64,000 nt of DNA from JBCDHN01 sp964351855 (GTDB lineage: Bacteria > Verrucomicrobiota > Verrucomicrobiia > Verrucomicrobiales > DEV007): NCBI GenBank assembly GCA_964351855.1, contig CAYGQD010000007.1, positions 1 to 64,000 on the forward strand. The letters run 5' to 3'. The notes below the pieces were generated by a model. The model did not search any database, was not told where the DNA came from, and saw only the letters and a program-made list of their open reading frames with translations. Both the position numbers and the translations under genes were made by a program. Below are positions 15,591 through 24,910 of the stretch, in pieces. Numbering within the stretch: position 1 is the stretch's first letter; each line of letters begins with the position of its first letter.

Positions 15591-18059
15591 ATGAAGAATC
15601 TCAAACCCCGATTTCTCTTCCTGACACCACTGCTTGTTGCATTCCCACTTGGCCTCACTGCGGTCGACTTCGAAAACGAAGTGTTCCCGATCTTGGAAGC
15701 GAATTGCCTGGATTGCCACGATGGCGAGACCTTGAAAGGAGGAATCGGTTTGGACCGCTACCATTTTGCGATGCTGCCGACAGATGCGGGCGAACGGCTC
15801 TTTGTTCCGGGGAAGCCTGAGAAATCGGTCCTCCTCCATGTGGTTAAGGAAACCGACCCGGAGAAGCGCATGCCGCCGAAGGGCGAGCCGCTTTCCCACG
15901 ACGAAATCGCCGTTCTTCACCGGTGGATCAAAGCTGGAGCCGAGTGGCCGGATGACGGCTGGCGTCCCCCGCAACACTGGTCCTTTGTCGCGCCAACTCG
16001 GCCAGAGCTACCCGAAGCAGGGAAGGCCTTGTTGAAGGATCGGGCGCATAACGAGATTGACCGCTTCGTTGCTGCGAAACTTGCCGACGCTGAACTCACC
16101 TTGAATCCGGAGACCGATCCGGCGCGCCTTCTTCGTCGGGCTCATCTCGACATCACCGGTCTTCCACCAAGCCATGAACAAATCGACCGTTTTCTGGCAG
16201 ATCCTTCTCCTGTCCACTATGAAAAGATCGTCGATGAACTGCTCGCTTCGCCAGCTTTTGGCGAAAAATGGGCGACGCAGTGGCTGGACCTGGCGCGTTA
16301 TGCCGATTCTGAAGGATATCAGCGCGACGCGCCTCGGAACATGTGGCCCTACCGCGACTGGGTCATCGATGCGCTGAATGCAGACATGCCGTTCGACCGG
16401 TTTTCGATCGAGCAACTGGCGGGTGATTTGCTGCCGAAGGCGACGGAATCCCAGATCGTGGCGACGGCGTTTCATCGCAATGCGCCGACGAATCTGGAAG
16501 CGGGCACGGACCCTGAGGAAGATCGCTACAAGGTGGTCGCCGACCGCACTGCGACGACGGGCACCATCTGGATGGGCCTGACGGTGGGTTGCGCCCAGTG
16601 CCACAATCACAAGTATGATCCGATTACGGCGAAGGAATACTACGAGCTGTTCGCCTTTTTCAATAATACGCCGATGGAGACGAAACAGCAGGGCGACAAG
16701 ATGGGGATGTCCGGGCTGGTCCACATCGGTCCAACAGCGAAGGTGAGCAAGCGGGAGACCGACTTGGAGTTCGAGAAACGCGTCGCCGCTGAGTTCGACG
16801 CCACCGTGGCGAAGCTGGAAGCGTCGGTGCGGGAAGCGGCCGAAAAGGCGTTGGCGAAACGGAAGCAGGGACGGGAAGGAATCCCTGAAAAGGCGTTGGA
16901 AGCCCTTGATCAGAAGAAACCAATGACGCTGGCCCAGGTGAAGCTGGTCTTGAAAGACATCGCGAAAGGAAACGCGCCATCTAACCGCCAAGCGGCGGAG
17001 CTGGATATTACCGCAAACCGCCTTCAGGCGCAGCGGGCGAAAGAAGTGCGAGTGATGGAGGAGCTGGAGGAGATGCGCCCAACCTATATCGCGAAGCGCG
17101 GGGATTTCCTGAGCCGAGGCGAGCAGGTGGAACCGGCGACACCTGCTTCGCTCCATCCCTTCCCGAAAGACTATCCGCGTAATCGCCTGGGCTTGGCGAA
17201 GTGGCTCGTTGACCCGGACAATCCGCTGGTGGCGCGCACGTTCGTGAATCGACTCTGGATCGAAGTGTTCGGCCAAGGACTGGTGACGACGCCAGAGGAT
17301 TTTGGGTCGCAAGGTGAAATGCCGACCCATCCGGAATTACTCGACTGGCTCGCGGTGACGTTTTTGGAGGACGATGGTTGGTCGCTCAAGAAGGCGCTCA
17401 AGCGGATCGTTCTCTCCGCGACCTATCGTCAATCCATCGCAATGAATGTGGCCGGGTCGGAGATCGACCCCAAGAATCAACTGCTTTGGCGGCATCCCGG
17501 ACATCGACTGGGAGCGGAGACAATTCGCGATCAGGCGCTCGCGATTAGCGGTCTGCTTTCCCGACGGATGCACGGGGTTCACTCGCGTCCGTTCCAGCCA
17601 GAAGGCGTCTGGCGGAAGACTGCGGGCGCATCGGAGACCTATTATATTAACTCGCGGGGAGAGGACGCCTATCGTCGGGGTGTCTATACGATTTGGCGTC
17701 GCAACAATCACTATCCCAGCTTCGCCAACTTCGATGCGCCGGATCGCGGAGCTTGTGTTGTGAAGCGCGATGTCTCCAACACGCCCCTGCAATCGCTGAC
17801 CCTGCTGAACGATCCCGCTTACGTGGAAATGACGCGCGCCTTTGGCCGACGGATCATCGCGGAGGGCGGGGAATCGCTCGATGAACGGCTGGACTGGGCT
17901 TTCCGAAGTGTTCTGGCGCGGACGCCACGCGAATCCGAGCGAAGCCTGCTTCACGCGGCGTTCGAAACGGTGTTCCTCGGACCCGAATCCGAAGACGACG
18001 CCTACCAGGAAATCGCCACCATCCTCTTCAATCTCCACGAGACCATCAATCGCAGTTAA
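15591..18059 (+). CDS. Planctomycete cytochrome c / DUF1549 / DUF1553 protein, second copy
   Basis: 822 residues. Signal peptide about 1 to 24. Haem motif C39-L-D-C42-H43 and a later R-M-P-P-K as probable distal methionine. DUF1549 at about 150 to 355 ends in C-A-Q-C-H; a helical lysine-rich stretch spans about 395 to 495; DUF1553 covers about 520 to 815. Compared with the copy at 7897..10956 it lacks the laminin-G domain, which is replaced by the helical linker. The DUF1501 gene starts 17 bases downstream on the same strand, so the two are very likely co-transcribed and act together in the outer compartment. Confidence 0.9.
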   Translation: MKNLKPRFLFLTPLLVAFPLGLTAVDFENEVFPILEANCLDCHDGETLKGGIGLDRYHFAMLPTDAGERLFVPGKPEKSVLLHVVKETDPEKRMPPKGEPLSHDEIAVLHRWIKAGAEWPDDGWRPPQHWSFVAPTRPELPEAGKALLKDRAHNEIDRFVAAKLADAELTLNPETDPARLLRRAHLDITGLPPSHEQIDRFLADPSPVHYEKIVDELLASPAFGEKWATQWLDLARYADSEGYQRDAPRNMWPYRDWVIDALNADMPFDRFSIEQLAGDLLPKATESQIVATAFHRNAPTNLEAGTDPEEDRYKVVADRTATTGTIWMGLTVGCAQCHNHKYDPITAKEYYELFAFFNNTPMETKQQGDKMGMSGLVHIGPTAKVSKRETDLEFEKRVAAEFDATVAKLEASVREAAEKALAKRKQGREGIPEKALEALDQKKPMTLAQVKLVLKDIAKGNAPSNRQAAELDITANRLQAQRAKEVRVMEELEEMRPTYIAKRGDFLSRGEQVEPATPASLHPFPKDYPRNRLGLAKWLVDPDNPLVARTFVNRLWIEVFGQGLVTTPEDFGSQGEMPTHPELLDWLAVTFLEDDGWSLKKALKRIVLSATYRQSIAMNVAGSEIDPKNQLLWRHPGHRLGAETIRDQALAISGLLSRRMHGVHSRPFQPEGVWRKTAGASETYYINSRGEDAYRRGVYTIWRRNNHYPSFANFDAPDRGACVVKRDVSNTPLQSLTLLNDPAYVEMTRAFGRRIIAEGGESLDERLDWAFRSVLARTPRESERSLLHAAFETVFLGPESEDDAYQEIATILFNLHETINRS

Positions 18060-18076
18060 ACCTTCCTCGTTGACCC

Positions 18077-19474
18077 ATGAAAACCTCCATTCCTGATCTC
18101 CTGGCCCGTCGGAAATTCCTCGCCCGTGGCGGCGCGGGCATCGGTGCCCTGGCTCTCGGCTCCCTCTTGCGCGATTCCGCTTCGGCGACGCCCTCGCTTG
18201 AAGCCTATCGGCGCATCGCTCCCAAGGCCAAGAGCGTGATCTTCTTCCATTTCACCGGCGCCCCATCGCATCTCGATCTCTTCGATAACAAGCCGACCCT
18301 GCGGAAATACGATCGGCAACTCGCACCGAAAGAGCTGTTCGAAGGCAAACGATTCTCCTTCCTTCGTGGCCATCCCAAACTGCTCGGCTCACCTTACGAG
18401 TTCACCAAGCATGGCGAAGGCGGGAATGAGCTTTCCAGCCTGCTCCCGAAACTCGGCACCGTGGCGGACGATCTCTGCATCATCAAATCGATGCACACGA
18501 CCGAATTCAATCACGCCCCGGCGCAGCTCTTCCTCCACACCGGCCTCAATCGCCAAGGCAATCCGTCGATCGGTTCCTGGACGACCTACGGGCTCGGCAG
18601 CGAATCAGACAACCTCCCCGCCTACGTGGTTTTCATGAAGGGCAATACTCCCGGCGCTGGAGCCAATTTGTGGAAATCCGGGTTTCTCCCTAGCGTTCAT
18701 CAGGGCGTAAGGTTGCGGGGCGAAGGTGATCCGGTGCTGTTTCTCAATAACCCGAAGGGCGTTACTCCAGAGGAACGCCGACGCACGCTTGATGCGATCG
18801 AAGCCCTCAATCAGGATAACTACCAGCTCGTCGGGGACCCCGAAATTCAGACCCGGATCGAGCAATACGAAATGGCGTTTCGGATGCAGTCTTCCGTGCC
18901 GGATCTGATCGACTTTTCGAATGAGAGCGAGGAAACACTGACGATGTATGGGAAAGGAGAATTCGCCGGACAATGCCTCCAGGCGCGGAGGCTGGTGGAG
19001 CGCGGAGTCCGTTTTGTCGAGCTCTTCCACGGTGATTGGGACACGCACGCAAGTCAGAAAAATCGCCTCGCGACCAACTGCAAGGACGTGGACCAGCCCA
19101 TCACCGCCTTGATCAACGATTTGAAGCAACGCGGTCTTCTTGATCAGACGCTCGTCGTTTGGGGCGCCGAATTCGGGCGCACGCCGATGCTTCAGGGCGA
19201 CGAATCCCCGGAAAAATGCGGTCGTGATCACCAGAAAGACGCCTTCACCGTCTGGATGGCCGGCGGCGGCGTCAAGGGAGGCATCACCCACGGAAGCACC
19301 AATGAACTTGGCAACGAAGTCGCGGAAAACCCGACCGAAGTGCGCGATCTCCACGCTACGATTCTCCATCAACTGGGGATCGATCACGAGAGGCTGACGT
19401 TCCGCTTTCAGGGATTCGATCAGCGACTGACCGGCGTGGAGAAGGCGACCGTGCTCAAGGAATTGCTGGTTTGA
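18077..19474 (+). CDS. DUF1501 family protein, Tat-exported, copy 2
   Basis: 465 residues. The leader R-R-K-F-L-A-R-G-G-A-G is a twin-arginine signal. Conserved blocks match copy 1: H-F-T-G-A-P-S-H-L-D-L-F-D, G-D-W-D-T-H, G-A-E-F-G-R-T and G-R-D-H-Q-K-D. It is partner of the cytochrome/DUF1549/DUF1553 gene immediately upstream. Because the Tat leader implies export after folding, a metal cofactor is possible, as in the related alkaline phosphatase superfamily. Confidence 0.9.
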   Translation: MKTSIPDLLARRKFLARGGAGIGALALGSLLRDSASATPSLEAYRRIAPKAKSVIFFHFTGAPSHLDLFDNKPTLRKYDRQLAPKELFEGKRFSFLRGHPKLLGSPYEFTKHGEGGNELSSLLPKLGTVADDLCIIKSMHTTEFNHAPAQLFLHTGLNRQGNPSIGSWTTYGLGSESDNLPAYVVFMKGNTPGAGANLWKSGFLPSVHQGVRLRGEGDPVLFLNNPKGVTPEERRRTLDAIEALNQDNYQLVGDPEIQTRIEQYEMAFRMQSSVPDLIDFSNESEETLTMYGKGEFAGQCLQARRLVERGVRFVELFHGDWDTHASQKNRLATNCKDVDQPITALINDLKQRGLLDQTLVVWGAEFGRTPMLQGDESPEKCGRDHQKDAFTVWMAGGGVKGGITHGSTNELGNEVAENPTEVRDLHATILHQLGIDHERLTFRFQGFDQRLTGVEKATVLKELLV

Positions 19475-19525
19475 CGGGGAGAATTTAAGCGCAGGCGCCA
19501 AAGTTGGGGTAGGGTCGCGCGCTCG

Positions 19526-20524
19526 ATGAGTCTCCACCTCCAGGTCCTCGGAAATCCCGGGCGCGACAACGCGCTCTGGGTAAAGGTTGATACCGGTCAG
19601 CGTATCGTCAGCTTGCTCTTCGACTGTGGGCAGGGCGTTCTCGGGCGATTGGGCGGATCCGAAGTGAAGGAGATCGATCACGTCTTCTTTTCCCACTTCC
19701 ACATGGACCACATTGCGGGGTTCGATTCCTTCTTCCGGGCGAACTTCAATCGCGAGACGAAGCCAATACGGCTGTGGGGCCCACCGCAGACGATCGAGAT
19801 CATGGAGCATCGTTTCCGGGGCTTTTGGTGGAACCTGCATCACGATCAACCGGGAACCTGGGACGTGGCGGAGGTTCACTCGGATCGGGTGGAGAACCGC
19901 CGCTTTTTGACGGCGAACGCGTTTCGGAATCCCGAGGAACGGGAACCACGGTCGGTCGATGCGGAGGGTGAAATCTTGAGCGACCCGGATTTCACGGTGC
20001 GAGCGATTACGCTGCTTCACCACGGGCCTTCGCTGGGGTTTCTGGTGCGGGAACACCCTCGGCTCAACATTGATCCGGCGAAGCTCCAGGCCAGCGGACT
20101 GCGACCGGGTCCGTGGGTCAAAGCGCTCAAAGAAGGAGCGGATGCGATTGAGATCGATGGAAAAGCACTCAATCCGGAGGCGCTCCGAGCTGATTTACTG
20201 GTGGAGACGCCGGGAGAATCGGTGGCGTATTTGACGGATTTTTTGCTCGATGAACCGACTCATGAGCGACTCCGAGTTTGGCTCCAGAATTGCGACACTC
20301 TGATTTGCGAAGCGCAATATCAACACGCGGACGCGGATTTGGCGACGCGCAATCACCACGCAACGACGCGTCAAGTGGGCGAACTGGCTCAAGCCGCTGG
20401 AGTTGGTCGGCTACTCCTCTTTCACCTCTCCCAGCGTTATCGTCCGGAAGCCTGGCTGCAGATGCTCAAGGAAGCGCGCACGGCCTTCCCCAAGACGAAG
20501 TTTCCGGGACACTGGAAGTTGTGA
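19526..20524 (+). CDS. Metallo-beta-lactamase-fold hydrolase, ribonuclease Z-like
   Basis: 332 residues, cytoplasmic. The zinc motif S-H-F-H-M-D-H is at about residues 56 to 62. A later H-H-G-P (about 172), a conserved aspartate in Y-L-T-D-F-L (about 237) and a C-terminal H in L-L-L-F-H-L-S (about 303) fit the remaining ligands. The layout is that of RNase Z, which trims tRNA 3' ends, but the region that would form the exosite arm is not clearly present. An RNase Z-type phosphodiesterase with other substrates is possible. It ends 9 bases from the convergent permease gene. Confidence 0.78.
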   Translation: MSLHLQVLGNPGRDNALWVKVDTGQRIVSLLFDCGQGVLGRLGGSEVKEIDHVFFSHFHMDHIAGFDSFFRANFNRETKPIRLWGPPQTIEIMEHRFRGFWWNLHHDQPGTWDVAEVHSDRVENRRFLTANAFRNPEEREPRSVDAEGEILSDPDFTVRAITLLHHGPSLGFLVREHPRLNIDPAKLQASGLRPGPWVKALKEGADAIEIDGKALNPEALRADLLVETPGESVAYLTDFLLDEPTHERLRVWLQNCDTLICEAQYQHADADLATRNHHATTRQVGELAQAAGVGRLLLFHLSQRYRPEAWLQMLKEARTAFPKTKFPGHWKL

Positions 20525-20533
20525 ACGGCTTTG

Positions 20534-21859
20534 CTACGACCGGTGTTCGTGTTTGAGAGCCAGGCGGTAGACAAGATAGCCGACGACCAGCGTCAGCATT
20601 CCCCAGAGCATTTCTGAGGTGCGATCCATCGCAAAGACAATCAGCATGAAGAGGCTGGCAATCAGGTAGATCAGCGGAGTGATCGGATAGCCCCAGGTGC
20701 GATAAGGGCGATCGGCATCCGGACGCTTGCGCCGCAGAACAAACAAGCCCACCACCACCAATAGGGAAGAAAGAAAAATCAACGCCTGAATATAGTAGAT
20801 CAAGCTCTCGAACGAAGTCTGCCAGATGAGGATCACCACGACGATCGATTGAAGAATAATGGCATAAGCCGGTGCACCGTGCTGATTCCGACTGGCAAGG
20901 AACCCGAAAATTCGATAATCCTCCGCGATCACCTGAGTCACCCTCGGCCCCGCCCAAATCATTGAGCTGATTGTCGAAATGAGTCCGAAACTGATCAACA
21001 AGCCCATCAACCTCCCACCTTGATCCCCAAAGATATGCTGCGCCGCAACGAAACCCACTTTCTCTCCGGACTGCGCCATCTCTGCAACCGGGGCGGCATA
21101 GAGAAACGCCGTATTCAACCCGATATAGAGCAGGGTGACAAAAGCCGTCCCCACCACCAGGGCCAACGGTACGTTCCTCCCGGGATTCTTCACTTCCCCG
21201 GCAATATAGGCAGCCGCATTCCATCCGCTATAGGCATACATCACGTAAAAAAGAGAAAGAGCGAAGGCAGGCTGAAAGATGAGCTCAAAATCGCCACTCT
21301 TGGGAAAAAACGTCAGCCCCTGGCCCGTCCCGAGAACAAAGGCAGCCACCGTCAACACCAGAATCAAGAGGACCTTTCCGATGGTGAAGCCGACTTGAAA
21401 GCGACTCGCGATCCGCACCCCGAAGAGATGAATCACGGTTACCAGGATCACCAGGGCGATGGCAGAACCCTTTGGCGTGATCCAGGACACACCATCACCG
21501 GCTGGGAAGATCTCCGCGAAGTATTCACCAAAGGCAAAGCCCGCCGCTGCAATCGGCGCACCAAACCCGACCGTCACTGAAACCCAACCGCTCAAGAAGC
21601 CCATCAGCGGATGAAAGGACTCTGAGAGCAGATGGTATTCTCCCCCACTCCTGGGCATCATCGCCGCCAGTTCTCCATAACAAACCGCGCCACAAAAGGC
21701 CAGTACCCCACCAACCAGCCAGAGTAAGATAATCGGGAAGCCGGAGGGAATCTCTGCGACCTGAAAGCCAAGACTGGTAAATACCCCAACCCCAACCATG
21801 TTCGCCACGACGATGGCAGTGGCGGTGAGAAAGGAGACTTGGCGTGTGGATTGACTCAT
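20534..21859 (-). CDS. APC-superfamily amino acid permease
   Basis: 441 residues with about 12 hydrophobic segments. The first helix has the G-V-G-V-F-T-S-L-G pattern (substrate-binding unwound stretch) following V-V-A-N-M-V. Helix 6 has Y-A-Y-S-G-W-N-A-A. These are typical of the LAT/APA branch of amino-acid transporters. It should move amino acids or related amines across the inner membrane; substrate not predictable. Monocistronic, facing the divergent gene at 21941. Confidence 0.86.
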   Translation of the reverse strand: MSQSTRQVSFLTATAIVVANMVGVGVFTSLGFQVAEIPSGFPIILLWLVGGVLAFCGAVCYGELAAMMPRSGGEYHLLSESFHPLMGFLSGWVSVTVGFGAPIAAAGFAFGEYFAEIFPAGDGVSWITPKGSAIALVILVTVIHLFGVRIASRFQVGFTIGKVLLILVLTVAAFVLGTGQGLTFFPKSGDFELIFQPAFALSLFYVMYAYSGWNAAAYIAGEVKNPGRNVPLALVVGTAFVTLLYIGLNTAFLYAAPVAEMAQSGEKVGFVAAQHIFGDQGGRLMGLLISFGLISTISSMIWAGPRVTQVIAEDYRIFGFLASRNQHGAPAYAIILQSIVVVILIWQTSFESLIYYIQALIFLSSLLVVVGLFVLRRKRPDADRPYRTWGYPITPLIYLIASLFMLIVFAMDRTSEMLWGMLTLVVGYLVYRLALKHEHRS

Positions 21860-21940
21860 ATGGTATTGGTCGTGAATTCTAGCTGTTTTGGTCCTTTATT
21901 ATGTTCCAACAGGTAGTAGGGTCGCACAACGAAACGAATC

Positions 21941-23110
21941 ATGAAATTTGCGCGTCTTCTTTTGGTGGTGGTCTCTCTTTCTTGTTTCACGCAATGCCGA
22001 GATACGGGCTCGGGCGGGTTTGGCTTCCAAACTCCTGCTCCATTCGGCAAGAAAGCGAAAAAATCTCAGAACCTGAGCAAGGCGGCTCCCGCCACTTCAG
22101 GCCGAGCGGCAAATCCATTGGATGATACAGCTCGGTTTCTCGCGGGAATGTCCGGAGGAATGGGCTCATCGCTGTCGGGTCTGCGGAGCTCGTCCGCTTG
22201 GCAACAACATCAATCGAGCATGGATCGGATGTTTGATACCTTTGCCCGCTCTCGTCAGGCATCGATTTCCAACTGGCAAAGTTCCGAATTGGGCGATGTC
22301 AGCAATCGCAATGTCTTCTATCCTTTTGGTGGCCCCGACTATCTCTACGCCCACACCTTTTTCCCTCGGGCGAGCCGGTATGTGCTCGTAGGCTTGGAGC
22401 CGGTGGGTTCTATCCCAACGATTGATGCGCTCTCCGCTCCAGATCTTGATTCCAGCCTGAACAACCTCCGGACATCAATGAGTTCAGCAACAAACTACAG
22501 CTACTTTATCACGAAAGACATGCGGGCGGACCTCTCTCGCACCAGCATTCGCGGAACCTTGCCGATTGTCATGACCTTCATGGCTCGCACCGGTCATCGC
22601 ATTCAATCGGTCAATCTCATCAACAGTCCGGCACCCGGCTTTCATATCCTGGCCGATGGACCGAGTGGCGGCCAGAAGAGCGTCTATTATTTTCAGAAGG
22701 ATCTTTCGAACAGTGGGATCTCCGGCAATAGCAGCTTCTTGAGTTTCGTCACCAGCGCCGGCGCACCGACGACCTTCTTAAAGAGTGCTTCTTATCTCAT
22801 GCACCAAAACGGTTTCTCGAACATTCGGAACGCAATCTTGAGCCAAAGCTACGCGGTGGTTCAAGATCCTTCCGGAGTTCCGTTCGGGGCGTTGGCGGAT
22901 CGCGGCTACCAAGTCCGGCTTTACGGTCAGTATTCCGGGACGCTCGACATCTTCCGTGAACACTTTCAGTCGGATTTGGCTCAAGGGTATCAAAGCCCGC
23001 AGTTTCGGGTCAAACCGTTGCCCTTCGGGGTCGGCTACCGTCAAACTTCGTTGATCGTGGCAAAACGCGGATCCGGCAGTACAGCGGACCTCTTTTTGAC
23101 ACAGAACTAG
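21941..23110 (+). CDS. Secreted or lipid-anchored protein of unknown function
   Basis: 389 residues. N-terminal hydrophobic leader 1 to 15 with cysteines at 15 and 19; neither has a canonical lipobox, so lipidation is uncertain. Low-complexity serine/glycine-rich stretch (about 35 to 85) followed by a globular part with many aromatic residues. No family recognised. It stands 80 bases from the divergent permease gene. Confidence 0.65.
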   Translation: MKFARLLLVVVSLSCFTQCRDTGSGGFGFQTPAPFGKKAKKSQNLSKAAPATSGRAANPLDDTARFLAGMSGGMGSSLSGLRSSSAWQQHQSSMDRMFDTFARSRQASISNWQSSELGDVSNRNVFYPFGGPDYLYAHTFFPRASRYVLVGLEPVGSIPTIDALSAPDLDSSLNNLRTSMSSATNYSYFITKDMRADLSRTSIRGTLPIVMTFMARTGHRIQSVNLINSPAPGFHILADGPSGGQKSVYYFQKDLSNSGISGNSSFLSFVTSAGAPTTFLKSASYLMHQNGFSNIRNAILSQSYAVVQDPSGVPFGALADRGYQVRLYGQYSGTLDIFREHFQSDLAQGYQSPQFRVKPLPFGVGYRQTSLIVAKRGSGSTADLFLTQN

Positions 23111-23174
23111 CCAAGTCTCCACGTTTCAGGCCAGAGGCAGAAAGAACCGGGCAAAAGAACCGTGTTGGGTTCGC

Positions 23175-23202
23175 TTGACGAGTCCCCGCGCTTCCCTACA
23201 AT
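23175..23202 (+). promoter_or_regulatory. Sigma-70-type promoter of the Nramp-like gene
   Basis: -35 TTGACG (23175..23180), 16-base spacer, -10 TACAAT (23197..23202). Both hexamers match the consensus at five of six positions. Transcription would start near 23209, 25 bases before the ATG at 23234. This shows that the longer in-frame start at 23162 is not used. Confidence 0.7.
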
Positions 23203-23233
23203 CGCGGGTCTACGCAGCATCATTTCAAGCCCC

Positions 23234-24910
23234 ATGGATTCCAACAAACTTGCCGAAGAGCGCGCCGAACTGGCGAAAATTAACGAAAAACCGTTTTTCC
23301 AACGCCTCGGCTATTACTCGAGGCGATCCGGCCCCGGCTGGCTCCAAGGCGCGATCACCCTCGGCGGCGGTTCGCTCGCGGGAGCCATGTATCTGGGCGT
23401 GTTCATGGGATACAACATGATGTGGATCCAGCCTCTGGCGATGATCCTGGGCGTGGTGATGTTGAGCGCGATTGCTTACGTCACCCTCAGCACCGGGCAA
23501 CGTCCGTTTCGGGCCATCAACGAGAATGTGTCTCCGGTCTTAGGCTGGGCCTGGCTCATCGCGGCGCTGATGGCGAACATTGTCTGGTGCATGCCCCAGT
23601 TCGCCCTGGGAACAGCCGCCCTTCAGCAAAACCTGGGCGTAAAGTTACCCACTGCGGTGATCTGTCTGGTGCTTCTCGTCCTCGCATTTATCGTGAACTA
23701 TTTCTATGAGAGCGGCAGCCAAGGGATCAAAAAGTTCGAGCTGATTCTCAAGATCATGGTGGGAATCGTGGTGCTTTCATTCTTTGGCGTGGTCGTGGCG
23801 TTGGCCAGTTCCGGAGCCCTGGACTGGGCTGCCATTTTCAAAGGTATGATCCCGAATTTGAGCCTCTTCGGCAATCCTGCCCCGACCTACACCGGCCCGA
23901 TCATGGCCACGGGCGAATTTTCCCAATATTGGACGGACAAGATCAACTCCAGCCAGCGAGACATTATGATCACCGCCTTCGGCACCGCTGTGGGGATCAA
24001 CATGACCTTCCTCCTCCCCTATTCCATGTTGAAGAAAGGCTGGGGAACGGAGCACCGCCCTCTCGCGATCGTCGATCTCTCGATTGGACTGATTGTTCCG
24101 TTCGTTCTCGCTACCGGTTGTGTCGTCATCGCCGCTGCTTCCCAGTTTCACACGAAGTACGCCGACGTCCTCGACGAACAAGGAAACGTGCTCGTGGAAA
24201 TGCAAAACGGGTTCAACGGCGTCGCCGATGGGCGGATCAAGGCGGAACTCGGTGCCGAGAAGTTTGCCGCTCTTGATCAAGAACAGCTCAACGCGGCCCG
24301 GGCGAGCCTTCCTTTGGCCGACAAACAAATCGCCGCGATGCTGGTGAAGCGGGACAATTTTAAGCTGGCGAGCGCGCTGGAACCACTGACCGGAACGGCC
24401 GTGGCCCAAATCGTCTTTGGGGTTGGAGTCCTGGGAATGGCGCTGTCCACTATCATCATTCTCATGTTGATCAACGGCTTCACCTTCTGTGAGATGTTCA
24501 ACAGACCCGGCGATCGCAAGCTCCACCTCACTGGTGCGGCGGTAGCTGGAATCGCCGGCTTCTTTGGCCCCTTCCTGTGGGGAAATGACAATGCGAAAGC
24601 GGCGCTGGCCGTCCCCACATCGATCATCGGTTTCAGCATGTTGCCGATCGCCTACTTCACGTTCCTCCTGCTCATGAACAGCAAGAAGGTGCTGGGAGAA
24701 CACATGCCAAAAGGGAAGAGCAAGATTCTCTGGGACGTGCTCATGGCGGTCTCAACAATCGTGGCCACGACGGGCTCCATCTGGGTGCTCAACAGCAAGG
24801 GAACCGTCGGCAAGATCGGCATCGCGGTGTTGATCTCTCTCTTCATCCTCGGACTGTTCAGCTTCCTCGCGAAGAATCGGGCCTACGAGGCTAGCAAAAA
24901 AACCTCGTAG
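23234..24910 (+). CDS. Nramp-like divalent metal transporter
   Basis: 558 residues with about 11 hydrophobic segments. The first, with G-P-G-W-L-Q-G-A-I-T-L-G-G-G-S-L, matches the Nramp helix-1 region but with G-A-I-T in place of the usual D-P-G-N metal-binding block. The extra soluble loop at about 300 to 375 is also unusual for Nramp. This belongs to the divergent Nramp-like group frequent in planctomycetes and verrucomicrobia, for which metal transport is not established. The start is fixed by the promoter at 23175..23202. Confidence 0.75.
   Translation: MDSNKLAEERAELAKINEKPFFQRLGYYSRRSGPGWLQGAITLGGGSLAGAMYLGVFMGYNMMWIQPLAMILGVVMLSAIAYVTLSTGQRPFRAINENVSPVLGWAWLIAALMANIVWCMPQFALGTAALQQNLGVKLPTAVICLVLLVLAFIVNYFYESGSQGIKKFELILKIMVGIVVLSFFGVVVALASSGALDWAAIFKGMIPNLSLFGNPAPTYTGPIMATGEFSQYWTDKINSSQRDIMITAFGTAVGINMTFLLPYSMLKKGWGTEHRPLAIVDLSIGLIVPFVLATGCVVIAAASQFHTKYADVLDEQGNVLVEMQNGFNGVADGRIKAELGAEKFAALDQEQLNAARASLPLADKQIAAMLVKRDNFKLASALEPLTGTAVAQIVFGVGVLGMALSTIIILMLINGFTFCEMFNRPGDRKLHLTGAAVAGIAGFFGPFLWGNDNAKAALAVPTSIIGFSMLPIAYFTFLLLMNSKKVLGEHMPKGKSKILWDVLMAVSTIVATTGSIWVLNSKGTVGKIGIAVLISLFILGLFSFLAKNRAYEASKKTS

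Noticed and set aside
16008..17330. 440-codon minus-strand frame
   Set aside because: Antisense to the second cytochrome/DUF1549/DUF1553 gene, with arginine- and histidine-rich composition typical of a shadow frame.
23162..23233. Upstream GTG start for the Nramp-like gene
   Set aside because: A well-matched promoter (23175..23202) lies inside this stretch, so it cannot be translated from that promoter.
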